A stretch of 64,000 nucleotides of DNA from positions 434,001 to 498,000 of the forward strand of contig NZ_JAHHDS010000003.1 in the NCBI RefSeq assembly GCF_019739195.1. Reading direction: 5' to 3'. The position numbers were made by a program, and so were the translations under genes. The first letter of the stretch is position 1; each line of letters starts with the position of its first letter. The notes under the pieces are model-generated. The model was not told the origin of the DNA. It did no database searches and saw only the letters and a list, made by a program, of their open reading frames with translations. Below are positions 23,665 to 33,214 of this stretch, piece by piece. The stretch is from Microcella sp. (lineage in GTDB: Bacteria; Actinomycetota; Actinomycetes; Actinomycetales; Microbacteriaceae).

Positions 23665-24615
23665 CGTCAGCTTGGCGGCGAGGCGGGCGTTCTGGCCCTC
23701 TTTGCCGATCGCGAGCGAGAGCTGGTAGTCGGGCACGAGGGCACGAACCGCCTTGGTCGAGGGGTCGAGTACGAAGGCGCTCGACACCTTCGCCGGTGAG
23801 AGCGCGTTGGCGACAAAGGTGGCCAGATCGTCGCTGTGGTCGACGATGTCGATCTTCTCGTTGCCGAGCTCGTTCGTGACCGCGCGCACCCGCTGCCCGA
23901 GCTCGCCAATGCACGCGCCTTTGGCGTTGACGCCCGGCTCGAGCGAGCGCACCGCGATCTTCGTGCGGTGCCCGGCCTCGCGGGCGAGCGCTGTGATCTC
24001 GACAACGCCGCTCGCGATCTCGGGCACCTCGAGCGCGAACAGCTTGCGCACGAGCGAGGGGTGCGTGCGGCTGACGGTGATCTGCGGGCCCTTGAGACCT
24101 TTCGACACGCTCGTGACGTAGACGCGAATGCGGTTGCCGTGGGTGTATTCCTCGCCAGCGACCTGCTCCTCCGGCGGCATGATGGCCTCGATCGTGCCGA
24201 GGTCGATGTGGATCATGCGCGGGTTCGGCCCCTGCTGAATCACCCCGGCAACGATGTCGCCTTCGCGGCCTTTGAACTCGCCGAGCACGCGGTCGTCACC
24301 GATGTCGCGCAGCCGCTGGTTGATGACCTGCTTCGCGGCGAACGCGGCAATGCGGCCGAAGTCGTCGGGGCTGTCGGGGGCCTCGCCGATGAGCGCGCCC
24401 TCGTCGTCGAACTCGGGCACAAAGACCGTCACGTGACCGGTCTTGCGGTCGAGCTCGACGCGCGGCTGCGGCTCGTCGGTTCCGCGGTGGTCGTCGTGAT
24501 CAGTGTGCTTCAGGTAGGCCGTCAGAATGGCCTGCTCGATGATCTGCACGAGCTCGTCGAACGGGATCTCCCGCTCACGCTCCATCATCCTCAAGATGCT
24601 CAGGTCGATGTCCAC
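23620..24615 (-). CDS. nusA: Transcription termination/antitermination factor NusA
   Basis: 331 residues. Binds RNA polymerase and nascent RNA. Layout: N-terminal domain (1-125, MDIDLSILRMMERER...), S1 domain (about 130-200, GVIQQGPNPRMIHIDLGTIEAIMPPEEQ), KH1 (about 200-275) and KH2 (about 275-330, AIGKEGQNARLAAKLTGAKIDI). As in other actinobacteria there is no C-terminal acidic repeat. GTG start behind GGAGG at a 9-base spacer. RimP, which often precedes nusA, is absent: the gene upstream is proS. Confidence 0.96.
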   Translation of the reverse strand: MDIDLSILRMMEREREIPFDELVQIIEQAILTAYLKHTDHDDHRGTDEPQPRVELDRKTGHVTVFVPEFDDEGALIGEAPDSPDDFGRIAAFAAKQVINQRLRDIGDDRVLGEFKGREGDIVAGVIQQGPNPRMIHIDLGTIEAIMPPEEQVAGEEYTHGNRIRVYVTSVSKGLKGPQITVSRTHPSLVRKLFALEVPEIASGVVEITALAREAGHRTKIAVRSLEPGVNAKGACIGELGQRVRAVTNELGNEKIDIVDHSDDLATFVANALSPAKVSSAFVLDPSTKAVRALVPDYQLSLAIGKEGQNARLAAKLTGAKIDIQPDSVMDE

Positions 24616-24716
24616 TGACGGTACCTCCGCTATTCGATTAGAGACCGCACGGCCGCCCTCGGCGTCGTGCCGTGCGAACCCCTACGCTACCGGAATCGGA
24701 GGGCTGGCCGCCGCCC

Positions 24717-26486
24717 TCAGGCGGACTCGCGCAGACGCTCGTGCACCTCGTGCAGGGCGATCTCGTCGCGCTCGCCGGTACGGCGGTCCCAGAACTCGAC
24801 GATTCCCTCGGCGGCACGTCGGCCGACGATGACGATGAGCGGCACGCCGATGAGCTCGGCATCACCGAACTTCACGCCGGGCGAGACCTTCGGGCGGTCG
24901 TCGTAGAGCACATCGACGCCGCGCTCGTCGAGTTCGGTCGCGAGGGTCTCGGCGACCGTGTAGGCGGCCTCGTCGCGGCCGGCCGCGACAACCTGAATGT
25001 CGAAAGGCGCGACCTCGCGGGGCCAGATGAGGCCCTGCTCGTCGTGCGCGTTCTCGGCGATGACGGCGAGGATGCGCGTCACGCCGATGCCGTATGACCC
25101 CATGGTGACGGTCACGAGCTTGCCGTTCTCGTCGAGCACCTGCAGGCCGAGCGACTCGGCATACTTGCGGCCGAGCTGGAACACGTGCCCGATCTCCATG
25201 CCACGCGCGAGTTCGACCGGGCCGCTGCCGTCAGGGGCCGGGTCACCCGCGCGAACTTCGGCGATGTCGACCCAGCCGTCGCCGACGAAGTCACGCCCCG
25301 CCACGAGATGGAAAACGTGCTTCTCGTGCTCATTGGCACCCGTCACCCAGGCCGTGCCGTCGACGACCCGAGGGTCGAGCAAGAAACGGATCTTCGTCGC
25401 CGAGTGCTCGCCCAGCACCGGGCCCCCCGGACTCCACGGCCCGATGTAGCCCTTGACGAGCCCCTTCGCCTTCGCGAAGTCTTCATCGGTCGCCGCCTCG
25501 ACGGCCGCCGGCGCGAACGCCACCTCGGCGCGCTTGAGGTCGACGTCGCGATCGCCCGGCAGACCGACGATGACGAGCTCTCTCGTTCCGTCAACGGCGG
25601 TGAGGCGCAGCACGACGTTCTTGAGCGTGTCGGCGGCCGTCCACGGCCGGTCGTCACGCGGGTAGCGGTCGTTGGCGAGGTCGACGAGCGTTGCGATCGT
25701 GGGGGTGCCGGGCGAATCGTGGATGACCGCCGCAGGCAGCCCGTCGATCGGAAGGGCATCCGGCACCGCAGAACGGTAGGCCTCGACGTTGGCGGCGTAC
25801 CCGCCCGCCGACCGCACGAAGGTGTCTTCGCCGATGGCAGTCGGGTGCAAGAACTCTTCACTGCGCGACCCGCCCATGGCGCCCGCATCGGCCTGCACGA
25901 TGACGTATTCGAGACCCAATCGGGTGAAGATGCGCTCGTAGGCGTCGCGCTGCGCCTGGTACGAAGCATCGAGACCCGCATCGGTGTAGTCAAACGAGTA
26001 CGCGTCTTTCATCGAGAATTCGCGGCCGCGCAGAAGGCCCGCGCGGGGCCGAGCCTCATCGCGGTACTTGTCTTGAATCTGGTAGATCGCGAGCGGCAGG
26101 TCTTTGTAGCTGCTGTAGAGGTCTTTCACGAGCAGCGTGAAGACCTCTTCGTGGGTGGGGGCCAGCAGGTAGTCCGCACCCTTGCGGTCTTTCAGGCGGA
26201 AGATGCCGTCGCCGTACTCGGTCCAGCGGCCCGTCACCTCGTAGGGCTCGCGGGGCAGCAGCGCCGGAAAGTGCACTTCTTGCGCCCCTGCCGCCGCCAT
26301 CTCGTCGCGGATCACGTCTTCGATGCGGCGCCTCACCTTGAGCCCGAGCGGTAGCCACGCGAAGACACCCGGCGCCTGTCGGCGGATGTAGCCGGCGCGG
26401 ACGAGCAGACGGTGGCTGGCCACCTCGGCGTCGGCGGGGTCGTCGCGGAGCGTGCGGAGGAAGAGCGTGGAGAGGCGCGTGATCAC
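24717..26486 (-). CDS. proS: Prolyl-tRNA synthetase
   Basis: 589 residues, bacterial-type ProRS with the editing insertion. Class II motifs: [17 protein letters not shown]..., motif 2 [27 protein letters not shown] (about 139-165) and motif 3 [16 protein letters not shown] (about 452-467). The insertion domain that clears Ala-tRNA(Pro) lies between about 225 and 405. The anticodon-binding domain occupies the last 100 residues. GTG start at 26486 is fixed by TAGTCT 6 bases upstream, so the mRNA is probably leaderless. Downstream of ispG as in many actinobacteria, but separated from it by 315 structured bases. Confidence 0.96.
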   Translation of the reverse strand: MITRLSTLFLRTLRDDPADAEVASHRLLVRAGYIRRQAPGVFAWLPLGLKVRRRIEDVIRDEMAAAGAQEVHFPALLPREPYEVTGRWTEYGDGIFRLKDRKGADYLLAPTHEEVFTLLVKDLYSSYKDLPLAIYQIQDKYRDEARPRAGLLRGREFSMKDAYSFDYTDAGLDASYQAQRDAYERIFTRLGLEYVIVQADAGAMGGSRSEEFLHPTAIGEDTFVRSAGGYAANVEAYRSAVPDALPIDGLPAAVIHDSPGTPTIATLVDLANDRYPRDDRPWTAADTLKNVVLRLTAVDGTRELVIVGLPGDRDVDLKRAEVAFAPAAVEAATDEDFAKAKGLVKGYIGPWSPGGPVLGEHSATKIRFLLDPRVVDGTAWVTGANEHEKHVFHLVAGRDFVGDGWVDIAEVRAGDPAPDGSGPVELARGMEIGHVFQLGRKYAESLGLQVLDENGKLVTVTMGSYGIGVTRILAVIAENAHDEQGLIWPREVAPFDIQVVAAGRDEAAYTVAETLATELDERGVDVLYDDRPKVSPGVKFGDAELIGVPLIVIVGRRAAEGIVEFWDRRTGERDEIALHEVHERLRESA

Positions 26487-26492
26487 CGGCCC

Positions 26493-26498
26493 AGACTA
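26493..26498 (-). promoter_or_regulatory. -10 box of leaderless promoter for proS
   Basis: Minus-strand TAGTCT with a 6-base spacer to GTG at 26486. It implies that proS does not depend on read-through from ispG. Confidence 0.5.
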
Positions 26499-26552
26499 CT
26501 TGTCTGCGACAGGCCGACCGTGTGGCGTGCATCCTGACCCCCGTTTGGGGGC

Positions 26553-26733
26553 CAGAATAGAAACAGGCCTGCGAGCGATGGCAAGGGGGGCTTGGATCGC
26601 TCGCAGGCCCTTCCCGTCTCGCGATGAGTCGCGCGGCGGGAAACCTGCACGACGAGAAGAACCCCCCTGAGCGATCTTGCGCAGATCTCGTGCCAGCCCC
26701 CCGGCACTCTCCAGTCAGCTCCCCCGGCCGATG
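26553..26733 (-). ncRNA. Candidate structured small RNA between ispG and proS
   Basis: The 315-base gap 26487-26801 holds no gene but many hairpins. On the minus strand a TACGCT box (26739-26744) could start an RNA of about 180 bases ending at the T-tailed hairpin 26566-26609. This RNA has two G6 runs (from 26662-26667 and 26697-26702), one in the loop of GTGCC/GGCAC (26690-26707), and a C6 run in the terminator loop. Read on the plus strand, the same region has two C6 loops, reminiscent of the actinobacterial 6C RNA. Strand and family are not certain. A further CCCCC/GGGGG hairpin lies at 26538-26551. Confidence 0.35.
26566..26609 (-). terminator. Strong intrinsic terminator (or attenuator) upstream of proS
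   Basis: Perfect 14-bp stem (26566-26579, 26596-26609). On the minus strand the loop carries AAGCCCCCCTTG and the stem is followed by TGTTTCTATTCT, a T-rich tail. It lies 80 bases before proS, so it ends transcripts from upstream, which means proS needs its own promoter or that this is an attenuator. Confidence 0.6.
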
Positions 26734-26768
26734 GGTTCAGCGTAGTGAGCGGGGCGCGACGACGGTCA

Positions 26769-26786
26769 GTCCCCCGATGGGGGGAC
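26769..26786 (-). terminator. Hairpin after ispG
   Basis: Stem GTCCCCC / GGGGGAC with a 4-base loop, 15 bases after the ispG stop. GC-only stem and no T-run; a probable transcript end or 3-prime stabiliser. Confidence 0.45.
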
Positions 26787-26801
26787 ACCTCGGTTCACCT
26801 C

Positions 26802-27950
26802 TCAGGCGGTGACGACCTCGGGCGACCCGACCGGAGCATCCGGCATCGACGCCGCGAGGCGGTTGGCCTCTTCGATGAGCGTCGCGACGATCTCTGACTC
26901 GGGAACGGTCTTGATGACCTCGCCCTTGACGAAGATCTGTCCCTTGCCGTTGCCCGACGCGACGCCGAGGTCGGCCTCGCGGGCTTCGCCTGGGCCGTTC
27001 ACGACGCAGCCCATGACGGCGACGCGCAGCGGCACCGACATGCCTTCGAGGCCCTTCGTGACGTCTTCGGCGAGCGTGTAGACGTCGACCTGAGCGCGGC
27101 CGCACGAGGGGCACGACACGATCTCGAGCTTGCGCTCGCGAAGGTTCAACGACTCGAGAATCTTGAGGCCCACCTTGACCTCTTCGGCCGGCGGGGCCGA
27201 GAGCGAGACGCGGATGGTGTCGCCGATGCCCTCGCCGAGCAGAATGCCGAACGCCGTGGCGCTCTTGATCGTGCCCTGGAAGGCAGGGCCGGCCTCGGTC
27301 ACCCCGAGGTGCAGCGGCCAGTCGCCCCGCTCCGCGAGCTGACGGTAGGCCTTCACCATGACGATGGGGTCGTTGTGCTTGACCGAGATCTTGAAGTCGT
27401 GAAAGTCGTGCTCTTCGAACAGACTCGCCTCCCACACCGCGCTCTCGACGAGCGCTTCGGCGGTGGGCTTGCCGTACTTCTGCAGCAGGCGCGGGTCGAG
27501 CGAGCCGGCGTTGACGCCGATGCGGATGCTCACCCCGGCCTCTTTCGCCCGCTTTGCGATCTCGGCCACCTGGTCGTCGAACTTGCGAATGTTGCCGGGG
27601 TTCACACGTACTGCGGCGCACCCCGCGTCGATGGCCTGGTAGACGTACTTGGGCTGGAAGTGGATGTCGGCGATGACCGGAATCTGGCTCTTCTTGGCGA
27701 TGATGTGCAGCACATCAGCGTCGTCTTGACTCGGCACGGCGACGCGCACGATGTCGCAGCCGGTGGCCGTGAGTTCGGCGATCTGCTGCAGCGTGCCGTT
27801 GATGTCGGTCGTCGGCGTCGTCGTCATCGATTGCACGCTGACCTGGTGGTCGCTGCCCACCATGACCTTGCCGACCTTGATCTGGCGGGTCTTGCGGCGG
27901 GGGGCGAGGGTCTCAGGGACCTTGGGCATTCCGAGATTCACAGCGGGCAC
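26802..27950 (-). CDS. ispG: 4-hydroxy-3-methylbut-2-enyl diphosphate synthase
   Basis: 382 residues. [4Fe-4S] enzyme of the MEP isoprenoid pathway converting MEcPP to HMBPP. TIM barrel N-terminus ([39 protein letters not shown]) and C-terminal cluster domain with [11 protein letters not shown] and [11 protein letters not shown] supplying the Cys ligands. The frame opens at 27974; GTG at 27950 is preferred because TAGACT lies 7 bases upstream. The promoter overlaps the end of the scoB gene. Elsewhere in actinobacteria this gene follows dxr and the M50 protease directly; here a CoA-transferase/thiolase block lies between. Confidence 0.95.
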   Translation of the reverse strand: MPAVNLGMPKVPETLAPRRKTRQIKVGKVMVGSDHQVSVQSMTTTPTTDINGTLQQIAELTATGCDIVRVAVPSQDDADVLHIIAKKSQIPVIADIHFQPKYVYQAIDAGCAAVRVNPGNIRKFDDQVAEIAKRAKEAGVSIRIGVNAGSLDPRLLQKYGKPTAEALVESAVWEASLFEEHDFHDFKISVKHNDPIVMVKAYRQLAERGDWPLHLGVTEAGPAFQGTIKSATAFGILLGEGIGDTIRVSLSAPPAEEVKVGLKILESLNLRERKLEIVSCPSCGRAQVDVYTLAEDVTKGLEGMSVPLRVAVMGCVVNGPGEAREADLGVASGNGKGQIFVKGEVIKTVPESEIVATLIEEANRLAASMPDAPVGSPEVVTA

Positions 27951-27957
27951 GATGCGC

Positions 27958-27963
27958 AGTCTA
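27958..27963 (-). promoter_or_regulatory. -10 box of promoter for ispG
   Basis: Minus-strand TAGACT, 7 bases before GTG at 27950, overlapping the stop codon of the upstream scoB gene. Confidence 0.45.
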
Positions 27964-28596
27964 CGCAACCGCAATGAACGAAGGCTCGGTAGCGCGCGCG
28001 ACGTCGTCGACGGTCACTCCGGGCGCGAGTTCGACGAGGGTGAGTCCCTCGGACCCGACGTCGAAGACGCAGAGGTCGGTGATGATCCGATCGACTACTC
28101 CTCGGCCCGTCAGTGGCAGGCTGCAGTCGTTCACGATCTTGGGCGAGCCGTCTTTCGCGACGTGCTCCATGAGCACGATCACGCGGCGAGCGCCGTGCAC
28201 AAGATCCATGGCGCCACCGGGGCCTTTCACCATCTTGCCGGGGATCATCCAGTTCGCGAGATCACCTGAGGCCGACACCTGCATCGCTCCGAGAATCGCG
28301 GCGTCGATCTTGCCCCCGCGAATCATGCCGAAGCTCATCGCCGAGTCGAAGTACGAGGCGCCGAGCAGCACAGTGACGGTCTCCTTGCCCGCGTTGATGA
28401 GATCAGGGTCGACAGCGGCCTCGCTGGGGTACGGACCGACACCCAGAATGCCGTTCTCGCTCTGGAGAACGACGGTGACGCCCGCCGGCACGTAGTTCGG
28501 CACGAGCGTGGGCAACCCGATGCCCAGGTTGACGTAGGAGCCATTGACGAGTTCACGAGCGGCCCTGGCCGCCATCTCGGCTCGCGTCAGCGGCAT
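27961..28596 (-). CDS. scoB: 3-oxoacid CoA-transferase subunit B
   Basis: 211 residues. Subunit B of the succinyl-CoA:3-ketoacid (acetoacetate) CoA-transferase family. It carries the catalytic Glu in [10 protein letters not shown] (residues about 46-55) and the conserved [27 protein letters not shown] and GPGGAMDLV segments. The frame runs on upstream to 29145 as a shadow of subunit A; ATG at 28596 starts [15 protein letters not shown] as in homologues and lies one base after the scoA stop. Works as a heteromer with the product of the preceding gene. Confidence 0.93.
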   Translation of the reverse strand: MPLTRAEMAARAARELVNGSYVNLGIGLPTLVPNYVPAGVTVVLQSENGILGVGPYPSEAAVDPDLINAGKETVTVLLGASYFDSAMSFGMIRGGKIDAAILGAMQVSASGDLANWMIPGKMVKGPGGAMDLVHGARRVIVLMEHVAKDGSPKIVNDCSLPLTGRGVVDRIITDLCVFDVGSEGLTLVELAPGVTVDDVARATEPSFIAVA

Positions 28597-28597
28597 G

Positions 28598-29380
28598 TCA
28601 GCGTCCTTCCTCTGCAGCGAGCACCGTTCGGCGCTCGATGCGCTTCTCGATTCCGACTCCGACCTCGACGATGCGATCGACGAAGACACCGGGCACGTGA
28701 ATGGCATCGGGATCGAGCTCGCCCGGTTCGACGAGCTGCTCGACCTGCGCGATGCACGTGCGGCCTGCCATCGCGGCAAGAGGCGAGAAGTTGCGGGCCG
28801 ACCGAGAGAAGACGAGATTGCCATGCCGATCTCCGCGCTGCGCGTGCACGAGCGCGAAGTCTGTGGTGATGGCCTCTTCGAGCACGAAGTCGCGCGGCTC
28901 TCCGTGCACCATGAACATTGTGACCGTCTTGGGAGGCGAGGCGAGAGCGACGCTTCCGTCCGCGGCATAGCGACGCGGCAGACCCCCTTCGGCGACCTGG
29001 GTGCCGACACCGGTCTGGGTGTAGAACGCAGCGATGCCTGATCCGCCAGCGCGCAGCTTCTCGGCGAGCGTTCCTTGCGGAGTGAGCTCGACCTCCAGCT
29101 CGCCCGAGAGAAACCGACGCTCGAACTCTTTGTTCTCTCCGACATATGACGACGTCATCTTCGCGATGCGCCCTGCACGTAGTAGCACGCCCAGACCCCA
29201 GTCATCAACGCCGCAGTTGTTGCTCACCACGCGCAGGTCTCGGGCACCCTGGGCCAGCAGCGCTTCGATGAGGAGCATGGGATTGCCGCACAGACCGAAG
29301 CCGCCCACGGCAAGACTCGCTCCATCGGGAATGTCAGCGACAGCCTCGGCTGGTGCGCTCATCGTCTTGTCGATCGTCAT
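28598..29380 (-). CDS. scoA: 3-oxoacid CoA-transferase subunit A
   Basis: 260 residues. Subunit A family motifs: [25 protein letters not shown] (CoA-binding region), [34 protein letters not shown] and [17 protein letters not shown]. With subunit B it moves CoA from succinyl-CoA to acetoacetate, making acetoacetyl-CoA, which the divergent thiolase can split. Together the three genes allow growth on ketone bodies or turnover of acetoacetyl groups. Repeats that may be an operator lie in the gap to the thiolase gene. Confidence 0.93.
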   Translation of the reverse strand: MTIDKTMSAPAEAVADIPDGASLAVGGFGLCGNPMLLIEALLAQGARDLRVVSNNCGVDDWGLGVLLRAGRIAKMTSSYVGENKEFERRFLSGELEVELTPQGTLAEKLRAGGSGIAAFYTQTGVGTQVAEGGLPRRYAADGSVALASPPKTVTMFMVHGEPRDFVLEEAITTDFALVHAQRGDRHGNLVFSRSARNFSPLAAMAGRTCIAQVEQLVEPGELDPDAIHVPGVFVDRIVEVGVGIEKRIERRTVLAAEEGR

Positions 29381-29406
29381 CGCTGGTCTCCTTGTGGGAT
29401 CGCACG

Positions 29407-29437
29407 ACGAGTCGGCGCTGAGTCGGCACTGACTCGT
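29407..29437. promoter_or_regulatory. Candidate operator between scoAB and thiolase
   Basis: Direct repeats GAGTCGGC (29409-29416 and 29420-29427) and an inverted repeat ACGAGTC (29407-29413) / GACTCGT (29431-29437), in the gap between divergent genes of one pathway. No regulator gene is adjacent. Confidence 0.4.
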
Positions 29438-29524
29438 CCCCTTCTCGGGGCTCGCCTCTCAACCTAGTGCGAGCGCGCCGCTAGGGTCGAGGTCAACCGC
29501 ACCGATCCAGGAACGGAGTCACTT

Positions 29525-30709
29525 ATGAGCGACAACGACGTCGTCATCATCGCGGCCGCCCGCACCCCGCAGGGCCGTGCGCGCGGCGCGCTTGCCCGCC
29601 TCACCGCCGTTGAGCTCGGCATCACCGCCGCGAGAGGCGCCCTCAATGCGAGCGGGCTCAGCCCTGACGCGATCACCGCGGCCATTCTCGGCCAGGTGCT
29701 GCCGGCCGGCTGCGGTCAGAACCCCGCCCGGCAGGTCGCCCTCGGCGCCGGCATCGCCCCCGCCGTGGCGACCTCGAGCGTGAACTCGGTCTGCCTTTCC
29801 GGAGCCCGCGCGATCGCCGATGCGGCACGACTCATCCGGCTGGGCGAGGCCGACGCCGTGCTCGCCGGCGGCATGGAGTCGATGACGAACGCGCCCCACC
29901 TGCTGCCCGGTTCGCGGCTCGGCTGGGCCTACGGCTCGGTCGAGGCGCTCGATCACCTCGCACACGACGGCCTGCGCGACGCCGTCGACGGCATCTCAAT
30001 GGGCGAGAGTACCGAGCGTCACGTCGGCAGGCTCGGCATCAGCCGTGAGGAGCAGGATGCTGTGGCCGCGGCGTCGCACACTCGAGCTCACGAGGCGCAC
30101 GCTCAGGGGCTCTTCGGCGCTGAGATCGTCGGGGTCGAGATCGCCGCGCGGGGCGCGAGCACGATCGTCGACACCGACGAAGGAGTGCGTTCCGACAGCA
30201 CCGTCGAGTCACTCGGCCGACTGCGGCCCGCGTTCACGGCCGACGGCACGATCACGGCCGGCAACGCTTCGCCATTGAGCGACGGTGCCGCCGCGGTCGT
30301 CGTCGCCCGTGAAGACTGGGCGCGCGAGCAGGGCGCCACGATACTGGCGCGCATCACCGGCTGGGGCGAAGTGGCCGGCCCCGACAACTCGCTGCACGGG
30401 CAGCCTGCCCGTGCTATCCACGCGGCGCTGGCCCGCAGCGATTGGTCCGTCGACGACCTCGACCTCATCGAGATCAACGAGGCCTTCGCCGCCGTGTCAA
30501 TCCAGTCGACGCGCGACCTCGGCGTCGACCCCGCGATCGTGAACCCGCACGGCGGCGCGATCGCGATCGGGCACCCGGTCGGCGCATCCGGCGCCCGCCT
30601 CACGGTGCACGCCGCGCACATGCTGCACGCGGGCCACGCCCGGCGCGCCGCGATCTCGTTGTGCGGCGGAGGCGGTCAGGGTCAGGCGTTGCTGCTCGAG
30701 AGGCCCTGA
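29525..30709 (+). CDS. Acetyl-CoA C-acetyltransferase (thiolase)
   Basis: 394 residues, thiolase family. Nucleophile Cys in NSVCLSG (about residue 88; biosynthetic enzymes usually read NKVCGSG), His in NPHGGAIAIGHPVGASGAR (about 348) and the second Cys in SLCGGGGQGQA (about 378), so all catalytic residues are present. Splits acetoacetyl-CoA to two acetyl-CoA or runs in reverse. ATG at 29525 follows GGAG. Divergent from scoAB, which would supply acetoacetyl-CoA, so a degradative role is favoured. Convergent with the M50 protease gene 11 bases away. Confidence 0.93.
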   Translation: MSDNDVVIIAAARTPQGRARGALARLTAVELGITAARGALNASGLSPDAITAAILGQVLPAGCGQNPARQVALGAGIAPAVATSSVNSVCLSGARAIADAARLIRLGEADAVLAGGMESMTNAPHLLPGSRLGWAYGSVEALDHLAHDGLRDAVDGISMGESTERHVGRLGISREEQDAVAAASHTRAHEAHAQGLFGAEIVGVEIAARGASTIVDTDEGVRSDSTVESLGRLRPAFTADGTITAGNASPLSDGAAAVVVAREDWAREQGATILARITGWGEVAGPDNSLHGQPARAIHAALARSDWSVDDLDLIEINEAFAAVSIQSTRDLGVDPAIVNPHGGAIAIGHPVGASGARLTVHAAHMLHAGHARRAAISLCGGGGQGQALLLERP

Positions 30710-30720
30710 GGCACCGCTGA

Positions 30721-32046
30721 CTAGAAGAGACTGATCGGCTTCACGATGTCGGCGTAGATCAGCAACAGGCTCATCACGCCGAGCACGAGCACAACACCAA
30801 GCGTGAAAGGCACGAGCTTCGCGGTGTCGATCGGCCCGGGGTCGGGCTTACCGCGCAGCTTCGCAAACCATCGGCGCACGCCTTCGAAGAGTGCTCCCGC
30901 GACGTGGCCACCGTCGAGCGGTAGCAGCGGGATGAGGTTGAAGACGAAGAGCGCGACGTTGAGCGACGCGAGCGTACCTGTAAGAAGCGAAATGCGCTCA
31001 AACACAGGAATCGTGTCGATGCTCGCGATCTCGCCCGCGATGCGGCCGACGCCGACGACACTGATCGGCCCGTTGGGGTCGCGCTCTTCCGGACCGAAAG
31101 CTGCATTGGCGACATCGATCATTCGTTGTGGCAGATTCAGGATGATGGTCACGACGCGGGAGATGTTGTCGCCCACCGTCGGCAGCACCGTCGTGACCGA
31201 CTGTTGCACTGTCTCGCTGGCCGCCCCAATTCCAATGAATCCCACACGCTGCGTGAGCGGCTCCCCGTCAGCGCCCTCCGCTATCAGCCCCTGCTCGTCA
31301 TACACGTAACGTTCGGTGAGCAACGGCGTGAGCGTTGTGCTCGATACGACCCCGTCACGTTCCACAGTGAAATCAAGCGACTCGCCTGCAGAGCCGCTAA
31401 CGATCGACAGCACCGCATCCCACGACTCGATGGCTACCCCGTCGATGGCCACGATGCGATCGCCCGGTTCCAGACCCGCCTCGGCACCAGGTGCCAAAGG
31501 GTCGCCGGCTTCGCACTCCTGACGTTCGCTTGTGGCGGGAAGCACGCATTCGAAGACGCTGCCGAGGGTGGTCGACGCTTGCGGAATACCGAACCCCATC
31601 AGCACGACCGCGTAGAGCACGATCGCGATGAGCAGATTCATGATCGGGCCGCCGAGCATGATGATGATGCGCTTCCAGACGGCGAGCTGGTAGAAGGTAC
31701 GGTGCTCCTCGCCCTCGACGATCGTGTCGGCCGAGGCCGTGCGGGCGTCTTGCACGAGCGTCTCGAAAAAACCGGTTGACGCCGTGCGCGCGGCCTGGCC
31801 CGCAACCGGCGGATACATGCCCGCCATCGAGATGTACCCGCCGAGCGGAATCCACTTGAAGCCGTACTCGGTCTCTCCTCGACGCCACGACACGATCGTG
31901 CGACCGAAGCCGATCATGAACTGGCCGACGCGCACGCCGAAGAGCTTCGCCGGCACGAAGTGGCCGAGCTCGTGCAGCGCGATCGAGATGATGAGCCCGA
32001 CAACGACGACGAGAATGCCGACGATGTACAGCAACACGGTCTCCAC
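30721..32046 (-). CDS. Site-2 protease, M50 family (Rip1/RseP-like)
   Basis: 441 residues. Intramembrane zinc metalloprotease. HELGH at about residues 25-29 in the first membrane segment and LDGGH near 383 supply the zinc ligands; a PDZ domain lies between (about 185-260: GAEAGLEPGDRIVAIDGVAIESW). Homologues cut anti-sigma factors and other membrane proteins in envelope stress signalling. GTG start; a TAGAGT -10 box lies 8 bases upstream. Follows dxr by 46 bases, the usual actinobacterial order. Confidence 0.93.
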   Translation of the reverse strand: METVLLYIVGILVVVVGLIISIALHELGHFVPAKLFGVRVGQFMIGFGRTIVSWRRGETEYGFKWIPLGGYISMAGMYPPVAGQAARTASTGFFETLVQDARTASADTIVEGEEHRTFYQLAVWKRIIIMLGGPIMNLLIAIVLYAVVLMGFGIPQASTTLGSVFECVLPATSERQECEAGDPLAPGAEAGLEPGDRIVAIDGVAIESWDAVLSIVSGSAGESLDFTVERDGVVSSTTLTPLLTERYVYDEQGLIAEGADGEPLTQRVGFIGIGAASETVQQSVTTVLPTVGDNISRVVTIILNLPQRMIDVANAAFGPEERDPNGPISVVGVGRIAGEIASIDTIPVFERISLLTGTLASLNVALFVFNLIPLLPLDGGHVAGALFEGVRRWFAKLRGKPDPGPIDTAKLVPFTLGVVLVLGVMSLLLIYADIVKPISLF

Positions 32047-32054
32047 GAGCGGTC

Positions 32055-32060
32055 ACTCTA
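32055..32060 (-). promoter_or_regulatory. -10 box of promoter for the M50 protease
   Basis: Minus-strand TAGAGT, 8 bases before GTG at 32046, in the short gap after dxr. Confidence 0.35.
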
Positions 32061-32092
32061 TCGCCGGTCGCACAGCGGCCGCTGGGCGGCGG

Positions 32093-33187
32093 CTATGCGC
32101 GCGCCGCGATGAGCTCATCTGCCGCGCGGCGCGCCCAGAGCTCGGCCTCGAGCACGCCCTCGAGCGTCATGCGGTGCGGCTCGTGGGTATCGACGACTGC
32201 CTGCACGGTGTCGACGATGTCGAGGTAACCGATGCGACCGTCGTGGAACGCATGCACGGCCTGCTCGTTCGCGGCATTGAACACGGCCGGGAAGGTCGCG
32301 CCGGCCTCCCCCACGCGTTTCGCGAGGGCGACCGCGGGGAACGCCTCGACGTCGAGGGGCGCGAAGCTCCAGGTGGATGCTGTGCTCCAGTCGAGCGGAG
32401 CCCCGACTCCCCCGACGCGGTGAGGCCAGTCGAGCCCGAGCGAGATTGGCAGGCGCATGTCGGGCGGCGAGCACTGCGCGATCGTCGAGCCGTCGATGAA
32501 CTCGACCATCGAGTGCACGATCGACTGCGGGTGCACCGTGACCTCGATGCGGTCGTAGGGCACGTCGAACAGCAGGTGCGCCTCGATGACCTCGAGACCC
32601 TTGTTGACGAGCGTCGACGAGTTGGTGGTGATGACCCTGCCCATGTCCCAGGTCGGGTGAGCGAGTGCCTCGGCAGGCGTCACGCCCTCGAGTGAGGCGC
32701 GCGAGCGGCCGCGGAACGGCCCGCCGCTGGCCGTCAGCACGAGCCTGCGCACCTCGTGATGCTCGCCCGCGAGCAGTGCCTGCGCGATCGCCGAGTGCTC
32801 GCTGTCGACCGGCACGATCTGGCCGGGGGCAGCGAACTCGGTGACGAGCGACCCGCCGACGATCAAACTTTCTTTATTGGCCAGTGCGAGGATGCGCCCC
32901 GCCTGCAGCGCCGCGAGCGTCGGCGCGAGGCCCACCGACCCGGTGATGCCGTTGAGCACCACGTCGCAGTGCACGTCGCGCACGAGCTGCGCCGCGGCCT
33001 CGGCACCGAGCGCGACGTGCTCGACGCCGTGCTCGAGCGCCTGCGCCTCGACAAGCTCGCGGTTGCGGCCGGCAGCGAGCCCGACCACGCGGAACCGATC
33101 GGGGTTCGCCGCGATGACCTCGAGCGCTTGCACGCCGATCGAGCCCGTGGAACCCAGAACGATGATGTCGCGCATGGTTCTCATCAT
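32093..33187 (-). CDS. dxr: 1-deoxy-D-xylulose 5-phosphate reductoisomerase
   Basis: 364 residues. NADPH-dependent second enzyme of the MEP pathway, DXP to MEP. NADPH site [12 protein letters not shown] at the N-terminus, [12 protein letters not shown], metal/substrate residues in [18 protein letters not shown] and [16 protein letters not shown], all in family order. Three in-frame ATGs (33187, 33184, 33175); the last gives [14 protein letters not shown] and is equally plausible. With ispG it places two MEP-pathway genes in the window. 27 bases downstream of the FKBP gene. Confidence 0.95.
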   Translation of the reverse strand: MMRTMRDIIVLGSTGSIGVQALEVIAANPDRFRVVGLAAGRNRELVEAQALEHGVEHVALGAEAAAQLVRDVHCDVVLNGITGSVGLAPTLAALQAGRILALANKESLIVGGSLVTEFAAPGQIVPVDSEHSAIAQALLAGEHHEVRRLVLTASGGPFRGRSRASLEGVTPAEALAHPTWDMGRVITTNSSTLVNKGLEVIEAHLLFDVPYDRIEVTVHPQSIVHSMVEFIDGSTIAQCSPPDMRLPISLGLDWPHRVGGVGAPLDWSTASTWSFAPLDVEAFPAVALAKRVGEAGATFPAVFNAANEQAVHAFHDGRIGYLDIVDTVQAVVDTHEPHRMTLEGVLEAELWARRAADELIAARA

Positions 33188-33214
33188 GCCCGACGCGCGT
33201 CGAGCATCCCGCCT

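Noticed and set aside
26487-26801. T-box riboswitch for proS or an SRP/tmRNA gene
   Set aside because: I see no T-box sequence, no SRP core and no tmRNA-like ends; proS also has a -10 box right at its start codon.
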